From positions 28,840,397 through 28,904,396 of the forward strand of contig CM053337.1 of the NCBI GenBank assembly GCA_028583605.1: a stretch of 64,000 nt of DNA, read 5' to 3'. Below, piece by piece: positions 24,601 to 35,148 of this stretch. Each line of letters begins with the position of its first letter. Positions within the stretch are counted from its first letter, which is position 1. The notes under the pieces were generated by a model, which did no database searches, was not told where the DNA came from, and was given only the letters and a program-made list of their open reading frames with translations. The position numbers and the translations under genes were made by a program. Origin of the DNA: Dastarcus helophoroides (Eukaryota > Arthropoda > Insecta > Coleoptera > Bothrideridae).

Positions 24601-24660
24601 AACGCGACTGTGAAAGACGTAGTGACTCAATACTTGCTTTTGAGTGGTTGGTTGCCATGA
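9626..24660 (+). CDS. TADA2B: Transcriptional adaptor Ada2b (TADA2B), SAGA subunit, spliced
   Basis: Exons: 9626-9638, 9711-9808, 10066-10125, 14321-14680, 14734-14957, 15006-15219, 15717-15830, 16005-16118/16188, 24435-24497, 24550-24660. All have GT/AG borders and compatible phases up to exon 7. Residues 11-57 form a ZZ zinc finger (C12, C15, C26, C29, C35, C38, H48, H52). Residues 68-120 form a SANT domain, with NWTGTEELQLLEAAERYGYG at 69-88. Then come the conserved LPPLD, LGYRTHRDDYE and IDMYTRKLRER blocks of Ada2 proteins. The last two exons give the end of a SWIRM domain (LCSALCLHPVQYL). Ada2b bridges Gcn5 to SAGA and stimulates histone H3 acetylation. Exons 1-7 encode 361 aa. The link into exon 8 is ambiguous (separate entry). 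The start ATG at 9626 is the first in frame; a second Met follows at residue 3. Confidence 0.9.
10126..14320. repeat. TADA2B intron 3: two opposed AT-rich tracts
   Basis: From about 10280 to 10860 the TTTCGAC form is on the plus strand; from about 10870 to 13660 the GTCGAAA form is. A short local repeat of GGAATTTTTCAAAAAT occurs at 11250-11320. A foldback fragment lies at 11680. From 13670 to 14320 the sequence is ordinary AT-rich intron. No extra exon is seen. Confidence 0.75.
11680..11815. mobile_element. Hammerhead-bearing foldback element, copy C (one arm)
   Basis: Starts TTTTGGTGGAACGGACT and keeps only the left arm. The minus-strand motif (11813-11772) has CCGAAGA for CTGAAGA and GACAC for GAAAC, so the core is mutated while the stem II sequences GATAGC and GCTGTC remain intact. 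Confidence 0.7.
16005..16188 (+). CDS. TADA2B: TADA2B exon 8, two overlapping reading frames
   Basis: Acceptor AG at 16003-16004; donor GTAAGT from 16189. Splicing from exon 7 at phase 0 enters a frame coding a very basic tail (KKRRRPKFHRKKIHVAVGRR), ending in EPLEL and stopping at TGA 16119-16121, which gives a 399-aa short form. A different frame is open to the donor, ends GSLLSQYEVA, and joins exon 9 in phase to give EVALCSALC. That matches the SWIRM entry region of TADA2B. No obvious acceptor leads from exon 7 into this second frame except weak ones before 16066, 16072, 16135 or 16177. Drosophila Ada2b also has short and long C-terminal isoforms. Confidence 0.65.
16283..16288 (+). terminator. 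Candidate poly(A) signal for short TADA2B transcript
   Basis: AATAAA about 160 bp after the exon 8 stop codon at 16119-16121, inside intron 8 of the long form. It fits an alternative early 3' end. Confidence 0.4.
16363..16571. mobile_element. Hammerhead-bearing foldback element, copy D, with target-site duplication
   Basis: Inserted in TADA2B intron 8 and flanked by a perfect 12-bp direct repeat ATCATTACTCAA at 16351-16362 and 16572-16583. The left arm lacks the outer GGTGGAACGGACTGGTCC part; the right arm is nearly complete, ending CCAGTCCGTTCCATCAAA. Variable-length long duplications with an arm missing at one end point to target-primed reverse transcription rather than cut-and-paste transposition. 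Confidence 0.85.
16421..16459 (-). ncRNA. Hammerhead-ribozyme-like motif, copy D (best preserved)
   Basis: Minus strand, in order: CTCT, CTGAAGA (16455-16449), one extra T, stem GACAGC, loop TTG, stem GCTGTC with six Watson-Crick pairs, GAAAC (16432-16428), GC, GTT (16425-16423), AGGAG. This matches the hammerhead layout CUGANGA, stem II, GAAA, stem III, cleavage site and stem I, with a 2-bp stem III as in minimal type I hammerheads. Deviations: one extra U between A9 and stem II, and a one-base insertion in the stem I strand. Self-cleavage is inferred, not shown. Confidence 0.6.
16840..20084 (+). repeat. AT-rich tract in TADA2B intron 8, TTTCGAC polarity
   Basis: Dense TTTCGAC, TTTTGAAAAT and AAAATTT words. 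Larger blocks are duplicated: about 17680-17950 recurs at about 18610-18880 (shared GAAGATATCGACTTACGAAA and AGAGAATATTGACCTTTTAG). The block from about 17930 to 18340 recurs near 22060-22450. Confidence 0.8.
20085..20620. other. Non-mosaic insert within the intron 8 repeat
   Basis: About 530 bp without TCGA mosaic, starting GGTCTAGAGAGAAAAGC and including TCCTACAAGGTTTTGATCTG. It looks like a dispersed-repeat insertion, but no family, ORF or terminal repeats could be recognised. Confidence 0.4.
20630..23310 (+). repeat. AT-rich tract with duplicated blocks, TTTCGAC polarity
   Basis: Continuation of the intron 8 mosaic. It includes a local tandem duplication with a unit near 170 bp (about 21095-21247 and 21268-21413; both contain CAAATATTCGACTTTTTTTA and CGACATTTTTTCCAAATTTT). 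It also holds the distal copy of the 17930-18340 block. Confidence 0.8.
23460..24420. repeat. Degenerate AT-rich tract, weak polarity
   Basis: More diverged than neighbouring tracts, mixing CGAAATTT and TTTCGA words up to the polypyrimidine stretch before the 24435 exon. The preceding 23310-23460 is ordinary intron sequence. Confidence 0.6.
24435..24660 (+). CDS. TADA2B: TADA2B terminal exons 9 and 10 (SWIRM end)
   Basis: Exon 9 (24435-24497) follows TGTTTTCAG and encodes LCSALCLHPVQYLTLKTLII plus Q, then GTAAGT. Exon 10 (24550-24660) follows CTGTTGCAG and encodes 36 residues ending LLLSGWLP before TGA 24658-24660. The exon 9 peptide corresponds to LCSSLNLSPARY-like sequence and the exon 10 end to the ESGW-like C-terminus of vertebrate TADA2B. 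This identifies them as the Ada2b SWIRM end despite the 8.2-kb intron. Confidence 0.85.
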
Positions 24661-25387
24661 TTCCGAGCTTCACAGTTGTCTTCGTTCAGACTAATTGTGT
24701 GCGTGGTGCGCTGAGACAATAATAATGTCAGTGTCGAAAAATTTTTAATTTATTTAATTTATTTTAAGCCACCTGTAAGTTTTAAGATCCAGTACAAGTT
24801 TTACCACTTGTAGCGTTTTATTTCATATTTAAAAGTCGAATGTATACAAATTGTGATAGGGGAATTCCCTAAATTGTTAGTACAAGCAATGTTCACCTTA
24901 GACTAAGAATAATTACTGAAGTTGGCTCTTAAATGATTGCATTTTTGATTAGTACAAAATGCAAGGAAAATATCCAGTTGATTTAATGTATAGATATCGT
25001 TGGTTTGGATTGAGGCAGTCGAAATGTGTATTTTTGGAAAAACCATCTGAAGAAACATCTTTAAAATGACATTATTGAGCTTTTGTTTGATTGTTGTTTT
25101 AAAATAACAGACTACATATTGCCAAATTCCGATGTTAGGGCATACAGCATAGAAAAAGTTGGGCTTTGCTTCTGGTGTGGAAAAATGTTGTTATAGACTT
25201 ATCAGTTAATTTTATCTTCAGTTTTATTCGGTTATACAAAGCTTCATTCCTTTTGTATTTATAAAGCTTCATTTTTTATTTATTTCTGATATATTTCTCA
25301 TAGATCATATTACATTTGCATTTAAATGTTTTCGTCTGTACTTGCATTCATGACAGAAACGCTTTTTAAGTCTAAAAAAAAGTAAAA
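24661..25387. other. TADA2B 3'UTR and following intergenic DNA
   Basis: AT-rich but free of the TCGA mosaic. No clear AATAAA was found close to the stop, so the 3' end is not placed. No other gene is seen. Confidence 0.4.
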
Positions 25388-25584
25388 GCGCAGATGAGGA
25401 CGGAGAGCAGCGCAGCATATCGGGCCGGATTTATTTGATTACACAGATTCTTATGAAAAATGATTTAAATCCGCGCCGACTCGATGCGCCAGTAGTGTGT
25501 GTTACCGCATAAGAACATGTGTAACTGATTCTGGCGAATTTTTGCGCTCGGATTCACTACTCTGCCCTCCGCCCTAATCTGCGG
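25388..25584. mobile_element. GC-richer foldback MITE remnant
   Basis: Outer arms GCGCAGATGAGGACGGAGAG at 25388 and (inverse) CTCCGCCCTAATCTGCGG ending at 25584 are imperfect inverted repeats. An inner pair, GGGCCGGATTTA and TAAATCCGCGCC, is also inverted. The GC content stands out from the surroundings. No target duplication or superfamily could be assigned. Confidence 0.55.
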
Positions 25585-26530
25585 TTCCCTTTAAGTGGAA
25601 GAATATTTGCCACATGTGTATGAATGTTGCACTAATTGCACATTATCCTGACATATTGAATATTTTTGTTGTCTATGTTTTAATATAGAGTATGTCTGTT
25701 CTTTGATTCACTATAATCTAACCGCATGTAACCTTTTTTAGAATCCCAGTATGATACAGCTGACAAATGTAAAATAAGCCAATGCTGCTTCAAGGAATTT
25801 GACAATAATGCATGCATTTTTCTTCCACCCTGTAGAAAATTAATGCTTACCAAAGTGGCTACACAATCAACAGCTATCAAACAAAATATCTTTGTTTCAG
25901 TTTGGGAGTATTCTATAAATGTTAACATAATGTTCTCCTAACACCACATTTCTTGCAAAACTGTGAAGAAGTTTGAGCAATCATGAAATTGACTGTGTGA
26001 CTGTCACAAATAAGAGAGCTTGATTTTTAGAAACTGGAACACAAATTTAGAGATGCTTTGTGAGAAATACTCAAAAATGGCAATTTTTGACTGTCTTCTT
26101 CCTAATTGATGATGCATAATATTTTATTTACAGTAATTTTATTTTCAGAACCGTGTAATTATGATTTTTATTTTTGAAAATTGTATTAACTATTAGATAT
26201 AAGCAAAGACTGCCTGAATATATTTGTCTTCTCTTTTTTTTGCAAATATACCATTTATGAAACTTGTCTGCTCTTTAATAATTTTCCTCCACAAAAATGA
26301 AAATGTTAATAGCAGCATTCACCAAACATCTGCTATCGATATGTCTTAAAATAGCTATATTATCACTGGCGTAGCTATGAGGTGGCAGTATTATGTGGTG
26401 CGCAAGAGACCCAATTTTGCATGTACATTGTTTAAGATTTTTAAATACTACATACATGTCTCAATAGAAGATATGAAACCCTAGATGCACTTAGGAAAGT
26501 GCTTGGGGCGCTAAGTTCCAACCGAAAACT
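25585..26530. other. Intergenic DNA with a dispersed-repeat fragment
   Basis: Ordinary AT-rich sequence to about 26360. From there TCACTGGCGTAGCTATGAGG and GTGCTTGGGGCGCTAAG resemble a commonly dispersed insect repeat. No ORF with recognisable similarity. Confidence 0.35.
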
Positions 26531-29500
26531 CAATTAGCCTCCTAAAATATTCAAACATTATCAGAAATCGAACTTTCAAACAAAAAACTCGAATTTATAA
26601 GAAATAATTCGATTTAATTCCACATAATTTCAAGAACAGGATGTTTTCCAAAACTTGAAATCAAAAATTTAGGGAAATGTCCTAGATTTTGAGAAAAAAA
26701 TTGAAATTTTTATGGAAAATTCGATATTATTGAAATAATTATCTAAAAACTTCGAGTTTAAAATCAAGATCATAAAAAAAATGTAAACGTTTTAAGTTCA
26801 AATCTACCAAAAAGTAGGAAAGTTTAGAAAAATATCTCAATTTATAATAAACTTTCAAAATTTATACTTGATATTTCGAAAAAATGTGGAAATATAATTT
26901 TTAGGTCGAAATGACGAATAAAATTAATCTCAAAATTAAATTAGAGTCTTGATTTTAAGTCAAAAATTTAGTTTTAACACACTGAAAACTTGAAGTTATG
27001 CGAAAAATTCGAAAATTTTCGAAAAGAACAACTCATAAAAGAAGAATTTTGACTGTAACGTGAAACTTTGGCGGAAAAACATTTAAACTCGAAATTTTTA
27101 ACAAATTTTCTGGATGAAATTCGAATTTCTGAAATAAAAATCAAAACTTGTTAAAACGTTTAATATTTGGAATTTAAGTCCAAGATTGGAGTAAATAGTA
27201 AAAATTGAAAGAACATAATCCCAAGAAATAGGGGATTTAAAGCGGATATTCTGATATTGAAAATTTATTTAAAAAAATTTCGCAAACCTGCAATTTCGAG
27301 AAAATTTCCCATTTTTTGCGAAGAATTGAAATATTTTTAAGAAAAAATCAACTTCCATATAGTAGTTTTAAATAGACGACAGCAACTGACGGTACAAACC
27401 AGGCATTATATAAAAAAAAATCGAGATTTGAAAAGCAACCCAGAACTTATAGAAGAATTAAAAATTTAAAATTTGGAGAAAAAATCGAAATTTTGAAAAT
27501 TTAAATAAAATTTAATTTCCAGCTAGCAATTTCAAACTGAATTTTAAACCCGAAATTGTATGAAAGAAGCAACCCTTTTAAAGAAAAATGGGAACAATTT
27601 TTGGGGAAAAAACGTTTTAAACAGGGCTTCGAACCGGAACTGAACCAAAACCCGAAAAAACCCGTTATTTCTGTCGGAACAGAAGCGGAAAAAATAACGG
27701 TTTATTTCGGTTCATATATGTTTTCAAAATAATTTTTACTTTACCCTAAAGTTTGGGATTTTTTTAGAAAGTTCCTTTTTAATGTTTTACACAAATTCAT
27801 GCAACTTTCATCTCAAAATTAGGAGTTAATTTAAAAAATATTTTTTTTAAAGTTGGATTAGAAACTTACGATTTCCACACTTTCTAAGAAAATGTTGATT
27901 TTATTCCCAAAATTTCAAGCCAAATTAAATTTTAAGTTGTATAACTGGAATATTCTTTTTCAAAGTTATCGGCTCTTTTTTAAAATTTAGACCTTTTTCT
28001 CGAAATATCTCTTTCCTATTTCTAAAATTTCGAGTTTGAAATAAAAATTTTATATTCTATTGCAAATTTGGACTAAAGCAGTGAACTCTTTTTACTGGAG
28101 CACAGTTCCTGGCAATTTTATTGGCAAATTCAAATTTTTCTGAAAATTCCAACTTTTTCTTTAGAACAAACACTCAAAATTTGTTTTTTTTCTTAGATTG
28201 GGATTTTGCCTTTCATAATCTGATAAAAAATTTCGTGTTTTCTTGAATTTTTTCCTTCAAATTTCGCTTTAATTTCAATATGCCAATTTTTTCTCGAAAT
28301 CTCAAATTCTAATGATTTTTTTACGATGCCAACTTCCTAAAACTTCCCAAAATTCTAGGATTTGGCTTTTTTCTCAAAATTTTCGATTTGATTTTGCTAT
28401 TTCTAATTTTTCCTAGAAATTGGTAGTTTCAGTCAAAATTTCAAGAGAAAAATACATCATTTATATTCCAATTTAGGTCAAAATTTTGAAAATAAACTTG
28501 ACACGGTGACATGTTAGAAAATGTCTACTTTAAACTTCCAATTGTTATCTGGTTTTGTTTACGCGATATTTGACTTTTTTCTTAAAATTTTGACTTTAGC
28601 TTCGAAGCTGCGATTTTTTTTCAGATTGTTTTGAATTTAGGCAGCTTTAAAATCGAAATTTAGTTAAGTCTTGAATTCGTTTTGTAGAATTCGTTCAAAA
28701 TTTAAAAATTCGTAATTTGGAAAATAAGATTCTTCAAACAATTGAAAAATTTCTAGAACAAGCGAATTTTGAAAAAATGACGAAGTTTTCACAAAAAGTC
28801 TAACTTTTGAAATAAAAAATGAAAATTTCGAAAAAAAACTTCAAATTTGTAATGAAGCCATACTTAAGTTCGAAAAATGTCCAAATTTTGATGATAAAAC
28901 CTAAACATTTTCAAAAAATGTTAAAATCCTGAAAAAATTCCATGTTTCAAAAAAGTGACAATTTTCAGGAACAAAGTCGAAGTTACCAAAAATAGGAGTT
29001 AAAACCTCCAGAAATAGTAATAGTTTGAGCTAAAGTGGAAATTTTCAAAATAAAAGGTAACCGTGATAACCATATTACAAAAAAAAACAAAATTTTGAAA
29101 AAAATCGAAATTTTGAGAAAGGGAGGAAATTTTCCGCAAAAATGAAATTCTAAAAAAGTTACACCTTCAAGAAAAAGTCGAAATTTTGATGATAAAAGGT
29201 CGAAATTTAAAAAAAATCTAAATCCTGAAAAAGATTTGAAAATTGAAATTTTCAGAAAACTTTAATTTTTCAAAAAAACAAAAATTAAAGGAAAATCTAT
29301 TCTATTAAATAGGAGTTTAGTTTACTACATAAAAGTCAAAACCTCAAGAAAATGTCGAGATTAAAAAAAAATCTCAGTTTTCAAAAAAGATCGAAACTTT
29401 GAGAAATTGTTAAAAGTTGGGCCAAGATGAAAATTAAAAAAAACAGAGTAGAAGTTTTTAAAAATCAGTTTTACAGCATCAGTAAATTTAAAGAAAAAGT

Positions 29501-31110
29501 CAAAATTTTGAAAACAAATAACTATTTTCAGAAAAATCGAAATTGTATTTAAACATTTTAAAAAAATTCAGAATTCGGAAAATAAATTAAAATTCTAAAG
29601 AAAAGTCAAACTGAAAAAGTCTTACGATTAATAAAATAAATAAATATTTGAAAAAAGTGAAAACTAAAATAAAAGTTCTCAAAATATAAAGACGAAATGC
29701 TTTAGACAATTCGAAAAAATGTTTAAGAATTGTCAATAAAAATCGAAGGCTGACTTTTCAAAATGTAATTCTTTTTAGGTCAGAATTTTAAGGAAAAGTA
29801 AAAATTTTGAAAAAAGTCGAAAAAAAAAGAAACACACTAGAGAGTCGGTATTTGCAAAAATAAGGTCAAATATTCAAACTTCGAGATCAATTCAAAATAT
29901 TCAAAAAATTTGAAATTTTCAAAAAATGAAATTTTTAACAAGGACAAAAGTTAGAAAAAAAGTAAAATGTGAAAAAAAATCAAAATATATCCAAATAAGA
30001 CAAAATTTTGAGTAGTTTAGAATATTCAAAAAATTAAAATTTTGAAAAAGGTCAAAATTTTCAAAATGAAGTCAGAATTTCTAGAAAAAAATGAAATTTT
30101 GGAAGTCGAACTAGAAAAGATCGACTTTGTAAAAAAGTGGATTTTTATTGTCGAAATTTTCGAAATAAATTAAAATTTTCAGTCAAAATTAAATTCTTCA
30201 GAAAAGTCGAAACTTTCAAAAAACCAAAGAATCCTTTCCCTTCTTTCACTTAGGCAAAAACATAACGGAACCGATATGATTTTTTTCCCAGAACGAAAAT
30301 CAAAACCGGAACGAAAAAAATAGTGGTGGTTTCGAAAAAATAAATTTATACTGCCGGAAAAACAAAGTTTTGTGTTTAAAATCAAAAACCACGAAGGAAG
30401 AAAATACTAAATTATAATTTTTGAATTTTGTGAACTAGAAATTCTCAAACTAATTCAAACTATAAATATCCAAAATTTCAGAAAAAAAATGTTAAGCCGG
30501 AAATTTTGATAAGGAGCAAACGTTCCAAACGTTAAAATTTGCAAAATTATGTTCTCGAAAATTCGAATTTAAAAGAAAAATGGTATAAATGAAGGAAAAC
30601 TTTTTTAGTTGAACCCAAAGGGTAATTTAAATTTCCAAAAAAAAACAAAATTATGGAAATACTTTTAACACCAGAAAAAAATGTTAAACCGGAAATTTTG
30701 ATAAGAAAATTTTGAAATTTACAAAATTATTTTCTCGAAAATTCGAATTTAAAGGAGAAATGGTAGAAATGAAGGAAAACTTTTTTAGTTAAACCCAAAA
30801 GATAATTGAAATTTCCAAACAAAACAAATTATAGAAATACTTTTAACATTTCAAATCTGAACTGTTGAAATATAAAAAGTTCGAACCTAAAAATGACAAA
30901 AAAAAGAAGAATTTATAAAAGGGAAAAAATGGATACAGATGTAGGGAAAAAACTCTCTAAAAGAATAATATTTAAAGTATAAGTCCAAATCTAAAGGAAA
31001 CATATAAAAACTGCAAGTTTAAAGTCGAAATTTTGAGAAATAATAAAAATGTGGTTATATCGGGAATTCTAAGAAAAAAAGTAAAAAAGGAATCTTTTAT
31101 GACAAAAAGT
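26530..31110 (-). repeat. Long diverged AT-rich region, mainly GAAATTT polarity
   Basis: Mosaic of GAAATTTT, AAAGTC and AAAAATT words, strongest from 28680 to 30230; 27730-28660 leans to the opposite TTTCGA form. A near-repeat of GAAATTTTGATAAG, CTCGAAAATTCGAATTTAAA and GAAGGAAAACTTTTTTAGTT occurs at about 30495-30640 and again at 30685-30830. No gene is seen. Confidence 0.7.
27618..27720. mobile_element. hAT-like terminal fragment with CCGGAAC repeats
   Basis: Starts CAGGGCTTCGAACCGGAAC and contains repeated AACCC, CGGAAC and GGTTT words, ending in TTTCGGTTC, the inverse of GAACC-type motifs. The CAGGG start and clustered short motifs recall hAT ends. A related diverged cluster is at about 30258-30360. 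Confidence 0.4.
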
Positions 31111-31142
31111 CGTGTTTTTTGTTAGTTTTCGATAATAGAGCT

Positions 31143-31290
31143 AACCACGACCAACATTTTAGTTTTTTACAAGAAATTTTGATTTATTATCAAATTTCCG
31201 AGTTTAAATTTATATTTCTATAAAATTTTCATGTTATACGCCAAAATTTGTCTTTTTCAAGAAATTTTTAAAAACGACCGTTGGTCGTGG
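31143..31290. repeat. 12-bp inverted repeat pair
   Basis: ACCACGACCAAC at 31143-31154 is the exact inverse of GTTGGTCGTGGT at 31279-31290, with about 125 bp between. A small GC-richer patch (CGGTCGGGCTCCCGCG) follows at 31389. It may be a decayed foldback element. Confidence 0.35.
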
Positions 31291-31770
31291 TGTGCAATTG
31301 AAACTCAGAATTTTGCGAAATAAGTCAACATCTTTCCACATTTTGTAAGTAAAAAAAAATTAACCCCGAAAATGTCAGGACTGAATAGCGGTCGGGCTCC
31401 CGCGATCAAATTATCTACATGTAGGTGAAGTGTTGCGATTAATTCGAAAATTCAAGGAAAAAGTAAAAAATGCAAGTGTTAACTCAGAATTTCAGAAAAA
31501 AAGATCGAAATTTGGAGAAAAAAGACATTTCATTTTTAAACACTAAATTTCGGAAAAAATATCAACATTTCTGGAAAGTCAATATTCTAAATTTTAAGAC
31601 AAAAACTAAGAAGAAAAAAATGTAACACATTAAACTTTGAGATAAAGGAATTAAAAACGATGCGCAATAAAGAAGAAAATATCTGTAATATACAGGTGGA
31701 TCATAAGTAATGGTGCACAGAGCAAGAGTGGATTTTTTCTATAAAAATAATGGGAATTAACTATTTTTTT

Positions 31771-31945
31771 TTGGTGGAAAGCACTGGTCCTTGGTTATCT
31801 TCAAAAATTGAAATACAAAACTTGTCCCCTGAAACTAAGAAAGATTAGAAAACACAACAAAGGTAGCTTTAACGCGTTTCGACAGCCAAGCTACCATCTT
31901 CAGAGAGATATCTCTCAGGGAAGAAGTTTTGTATTTCAATTTGTG
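31771..31945. mobile_element. Hammerhead-bearing foldback element, copy E
   Basis: The left arm is complete from TTTGGTGGAAAGCACTGGTC through GTCCCCTGAAAC. The centre is GAGAGATATCTCTC; only a short part of the right arm (AGTTTTGTATTTCAATTTGT) follows. Confidence 0.8.
31867..31908 (-). ncRNA. Hammerhead-ribozyme-like motif, copy E
   Basis: Minus strand: TCTCT, CTGAAGA, T, stem GGTAGC, loop TTG, stem GCTGTC (two G/U wobbles), GAAAC, GC, GTT, AAAG. The core is intact by the same criteria as copy D. The stem I strand AGAG is changed to AAAG. Confidence 0.55.
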
Positions 31946-32099
31946 ATTTAGCTTTTACCTTATTCCAGAAGTTGATATTAACCGAAGTACAAGATGTCAA
32001 AGTTGAAAAATAAAATCCGAATTTTTCGTATAACTATTGAACAAATTTTAATATAGGCATGAAATTTAGCACAAGAGGGTTTTTACGGAATTTGTAAAA

Positions 32100-33640
32100 A
32101 AATTCAAAATTTCAGAATAAGTTATAAATAGAAGTTTAAATTTTAAATTATTTGAAATTTTCGACTTTTCTTTGAAAATTAAAAAATTTCCATTGTTTTG
32201 AACAATTCTGGTCTTTTAAAAATTTGAATATTCTAAAAATATTACTTTTTTGAAAATTTGCCTTATTTTAAAATATCGAATTTTTAAAAATTTCCAATTT
32301 AATTTTTTTTTAAAAATTTAACAATTTTTTTTTAAATTCATTTTTTTCTAAACATTTCGAGCTTTTTTTGAAACTTTCGGCTTTTTTGTAACTTTTTAGG
32401 TTTCAAAATTTTCATTTTTTTCAAAATTTCGATTTTTTCTTAAAATGTTGACACTTTTCACTTTTTTTATGAATGAATGTATTCTAATTAAAAAAAAAAT
32501 TGACGAATTTTCTTTTGAAAATTTCACTCCTTTTTAAAAATTTCGAGCTGTTTTAAAAATTTCGGCTTTTTTTGAAAATTTTTAGGTTTCAAAATTTCCA
32601 CTTTTTTCCAAAAATTTCTACTTTCTTCAAAATTTTGATATCTTTTGACAATTCTTTTATTGCGAGTGTCCATTTTTTTTCATAAAGTTTTTGACTTTAT
32701 TGAAAATGTTTTTAAATATCTATTTTTTTGAAAATTTCGACTGTTAATTTCTATTTTTGTCAAAAATTCTCACTTTTTTTTTTGAAAATTTTAGTTATTT
32801 AAAAAAAATAATATCGACATTATTGGAAATATAAACTTTTTGAGAATTTCAACTTTTTGAAGATTTCAATTTTTCTCAAAATATTCACCTTTTTTTTGAA
32901 AATTGCCGTCTTTTACAAAACTTGATCTTTTACTCAATATTTTCAAAAATTTTAAAATCTGCAAAAGTTCAGAAAAAGCCGATAATTTAGACAAAAATGA
33001 AATTTTTAAAAATGTCAAAACAGTCGCAATTTTCAAACAATGTCTCAATTTAAAAAAATCGGAATTTTCAAATATAGTCGAACTTTTAAAAAAAATTGAA
33101 AAAACATTCACAGTTTGAAAAAAGTCGAAAAAGTTGAAATTTATAAAAAAACATTGACATTTATAATAGTCGAAATATTCCAAAAATTAAGGTTTTCAAA
33201 AAAATATAAAAATTTCAAAAGATTTAAATGTTCAAGAAAGTTGAAATTTTGAAAAATATCCAAATTTTGCACAAAGTTAAAATTTTGAAAAAATATGAAG
33301 CTTTTAAAAAAGGTCGAAATTGTGAAAAAAGTGTAGGCCTTTTTTAAAATTTCGGGTACATCATATTTTGATATTGATAAAAAAAGTCAATATTTGGAAA
33401 TATAATCGAAATTTTGAGAAAAATTCAAGCCTTCAAATATTCGACCTCTTCAAAATTCAAAATTAAAAAAAAAACCTAAACTTTAAGCAATAATCGAAAT
33501 TTTCATAGTCGAAGTTTTAAAAAAAGTCGAAATTTTGGAAAAAAAGGAAACTTAAAAATATGAAAATTTTAAAAAAATGTTGAAATCAAAGAAAATTGAT
33601 TCATTTAACACGATAAAGAAAATATTGACCCTAACAGTAT
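32100..33640. repeat. AT-rich tract with polarity switch near 32880
   Basis: TTTCGAC words dominate the plus strand from 32100 to about 32880. From about 32900 to 33600 the same words appear as GTCGAAA. The two halves form a loose, long inverted arrangement. Confidence 0.75.
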
Positions 33641-34980
33641 TTAGTGAATAGGGTCGGATAGTTTCGAAATAAAATCTATGAACATGCAAAAAAACTCAGG
33701 TTTAATGTAACATTTGGAGAAAAAGATCATTATGCGATCAAAGTCAAAATTAGCAACAAAAGTATTGATTTCAATTTTTCAGTAGACATTTTTTGGTTTC
33801 AGATTTAGCTAAACTCAAATTTTAACAGCATACCAACATTCCAAAAACGTTTCTAACTTATAAGTAAAAATTTTTAAAATTTCGAGTTTATTCTCGACAA
33901 AAATTGTGTAATACATTTTTTTTCAATAAATTAAAGGTTTCTCGACATTTTGACTTTTCTATTCGAAAGTTTTAATTTAAACCTGAGTTTCCACTTTGAG
34001 AAAAAAATCCAAAGTCGAAAGAAAATTTAAAATTTATCAAAAATAAAGGGAGTCAACATGAAATGTGAAAAATTCGAAATTTCGTGAAAAAATGTTCGAA
34101 AGAACTTTCACGTTAAAACTTAATTCTTTTATAAATTTGGATGTTTATGCAAAAAAAACTTTGTTCTGGTCGTTTCAAATTTTCAAACGCGAAATCGACG
34201 AATCATTTTGAGTATTTTATTCAAAACTCGAATTTTTCTCAAATACAGTTCAAAATGGAAACTTTTTTCCTAAAACTTCAACTTCAGGTATAAAATGAAA
34301 GATTTTTTCAATATCCCAACTTTAACTTCATTTCTGATTTTCTCACAAAATTTCTATAAAAAAAGGTTGAAATGTCGAATTAAACATTTGATGTTGATGA
34401 CAAAGTTATTTCAATTTTATTCAGGAATTATAGACTTTAAGAATTATAAATTACGGACTTTAATAATAAAATTTCAAGGTTACAATAAAATTTTTGAACC
34501 TAATTTTAATGATGACGTTTCGAAATAAAGTTGAATTTTATTTTTCACAAAAGACTAAATTAAAAGTAAAGTTGAAATTCTGTTAAGATGTGATAAAAGT
34601 TTAATTTTTTTAAATAATATCCCGGATTTTTAATTAGAAATTGAAAACTTCCGGAAAATATATTTTTAATAATTATTTTTTAAATTCTCAATTTCACTTT
34701 AAATTTGGACTATCTCAAAAAAACTTTACTATCCCTTTAAAATTTAGAATTTTTACTCTTTAAAATATTAAACACACTTCTGCTCGACCGAGAGAAAAGG
34801 CTGAAAATTTGGGAATTTTTCTTTTTTGAAATATCTTGAATTTGCCATATTATAGTTTTTAAGTTTTCACTTCTGCTGATTTTTTTCCCCATAAATTTCA
34901 AGTTCTTTCATATTTTAATTATAATCTCAATATTTCACACATGCCTGGTTTAAATTTGGTTATTTTGTGAAACAAAACGC
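33640..34980. repeat. Diverged AT-rich region, weak polarity
   Basis: Mixed, more decayed mosaic between the inverted tract and the 3' end of topors. No gene is seen. Confidence 0.55.
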
Positions 34981-34997
34981 ATTGTACTGAAAAATTC

Positions 34998-35003
34998 TTT
35001 ATT
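34998..35003 (-). terminator. Candidate poly(A) signal of topors
   Basis: AATAAA on the minus strand about 145 bp past the stop codon. A second AATAAA lies at 35127-35122, only about 20 bp after the stop. The more distal site is the likelier of the two. Confidence 0.45.
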
Positions 35004-35148
35004 AACTTAAATTTACTTCGAGAACAATAACACTACTATTAAATATACATGGTCCCCTCAAAGGACAAATTAAAACATATTTTTAATACAAAATTTCAAA
35101 TAACATACACAACAGAATTCATTTATTTACAACAAACAATGCTGTTAT

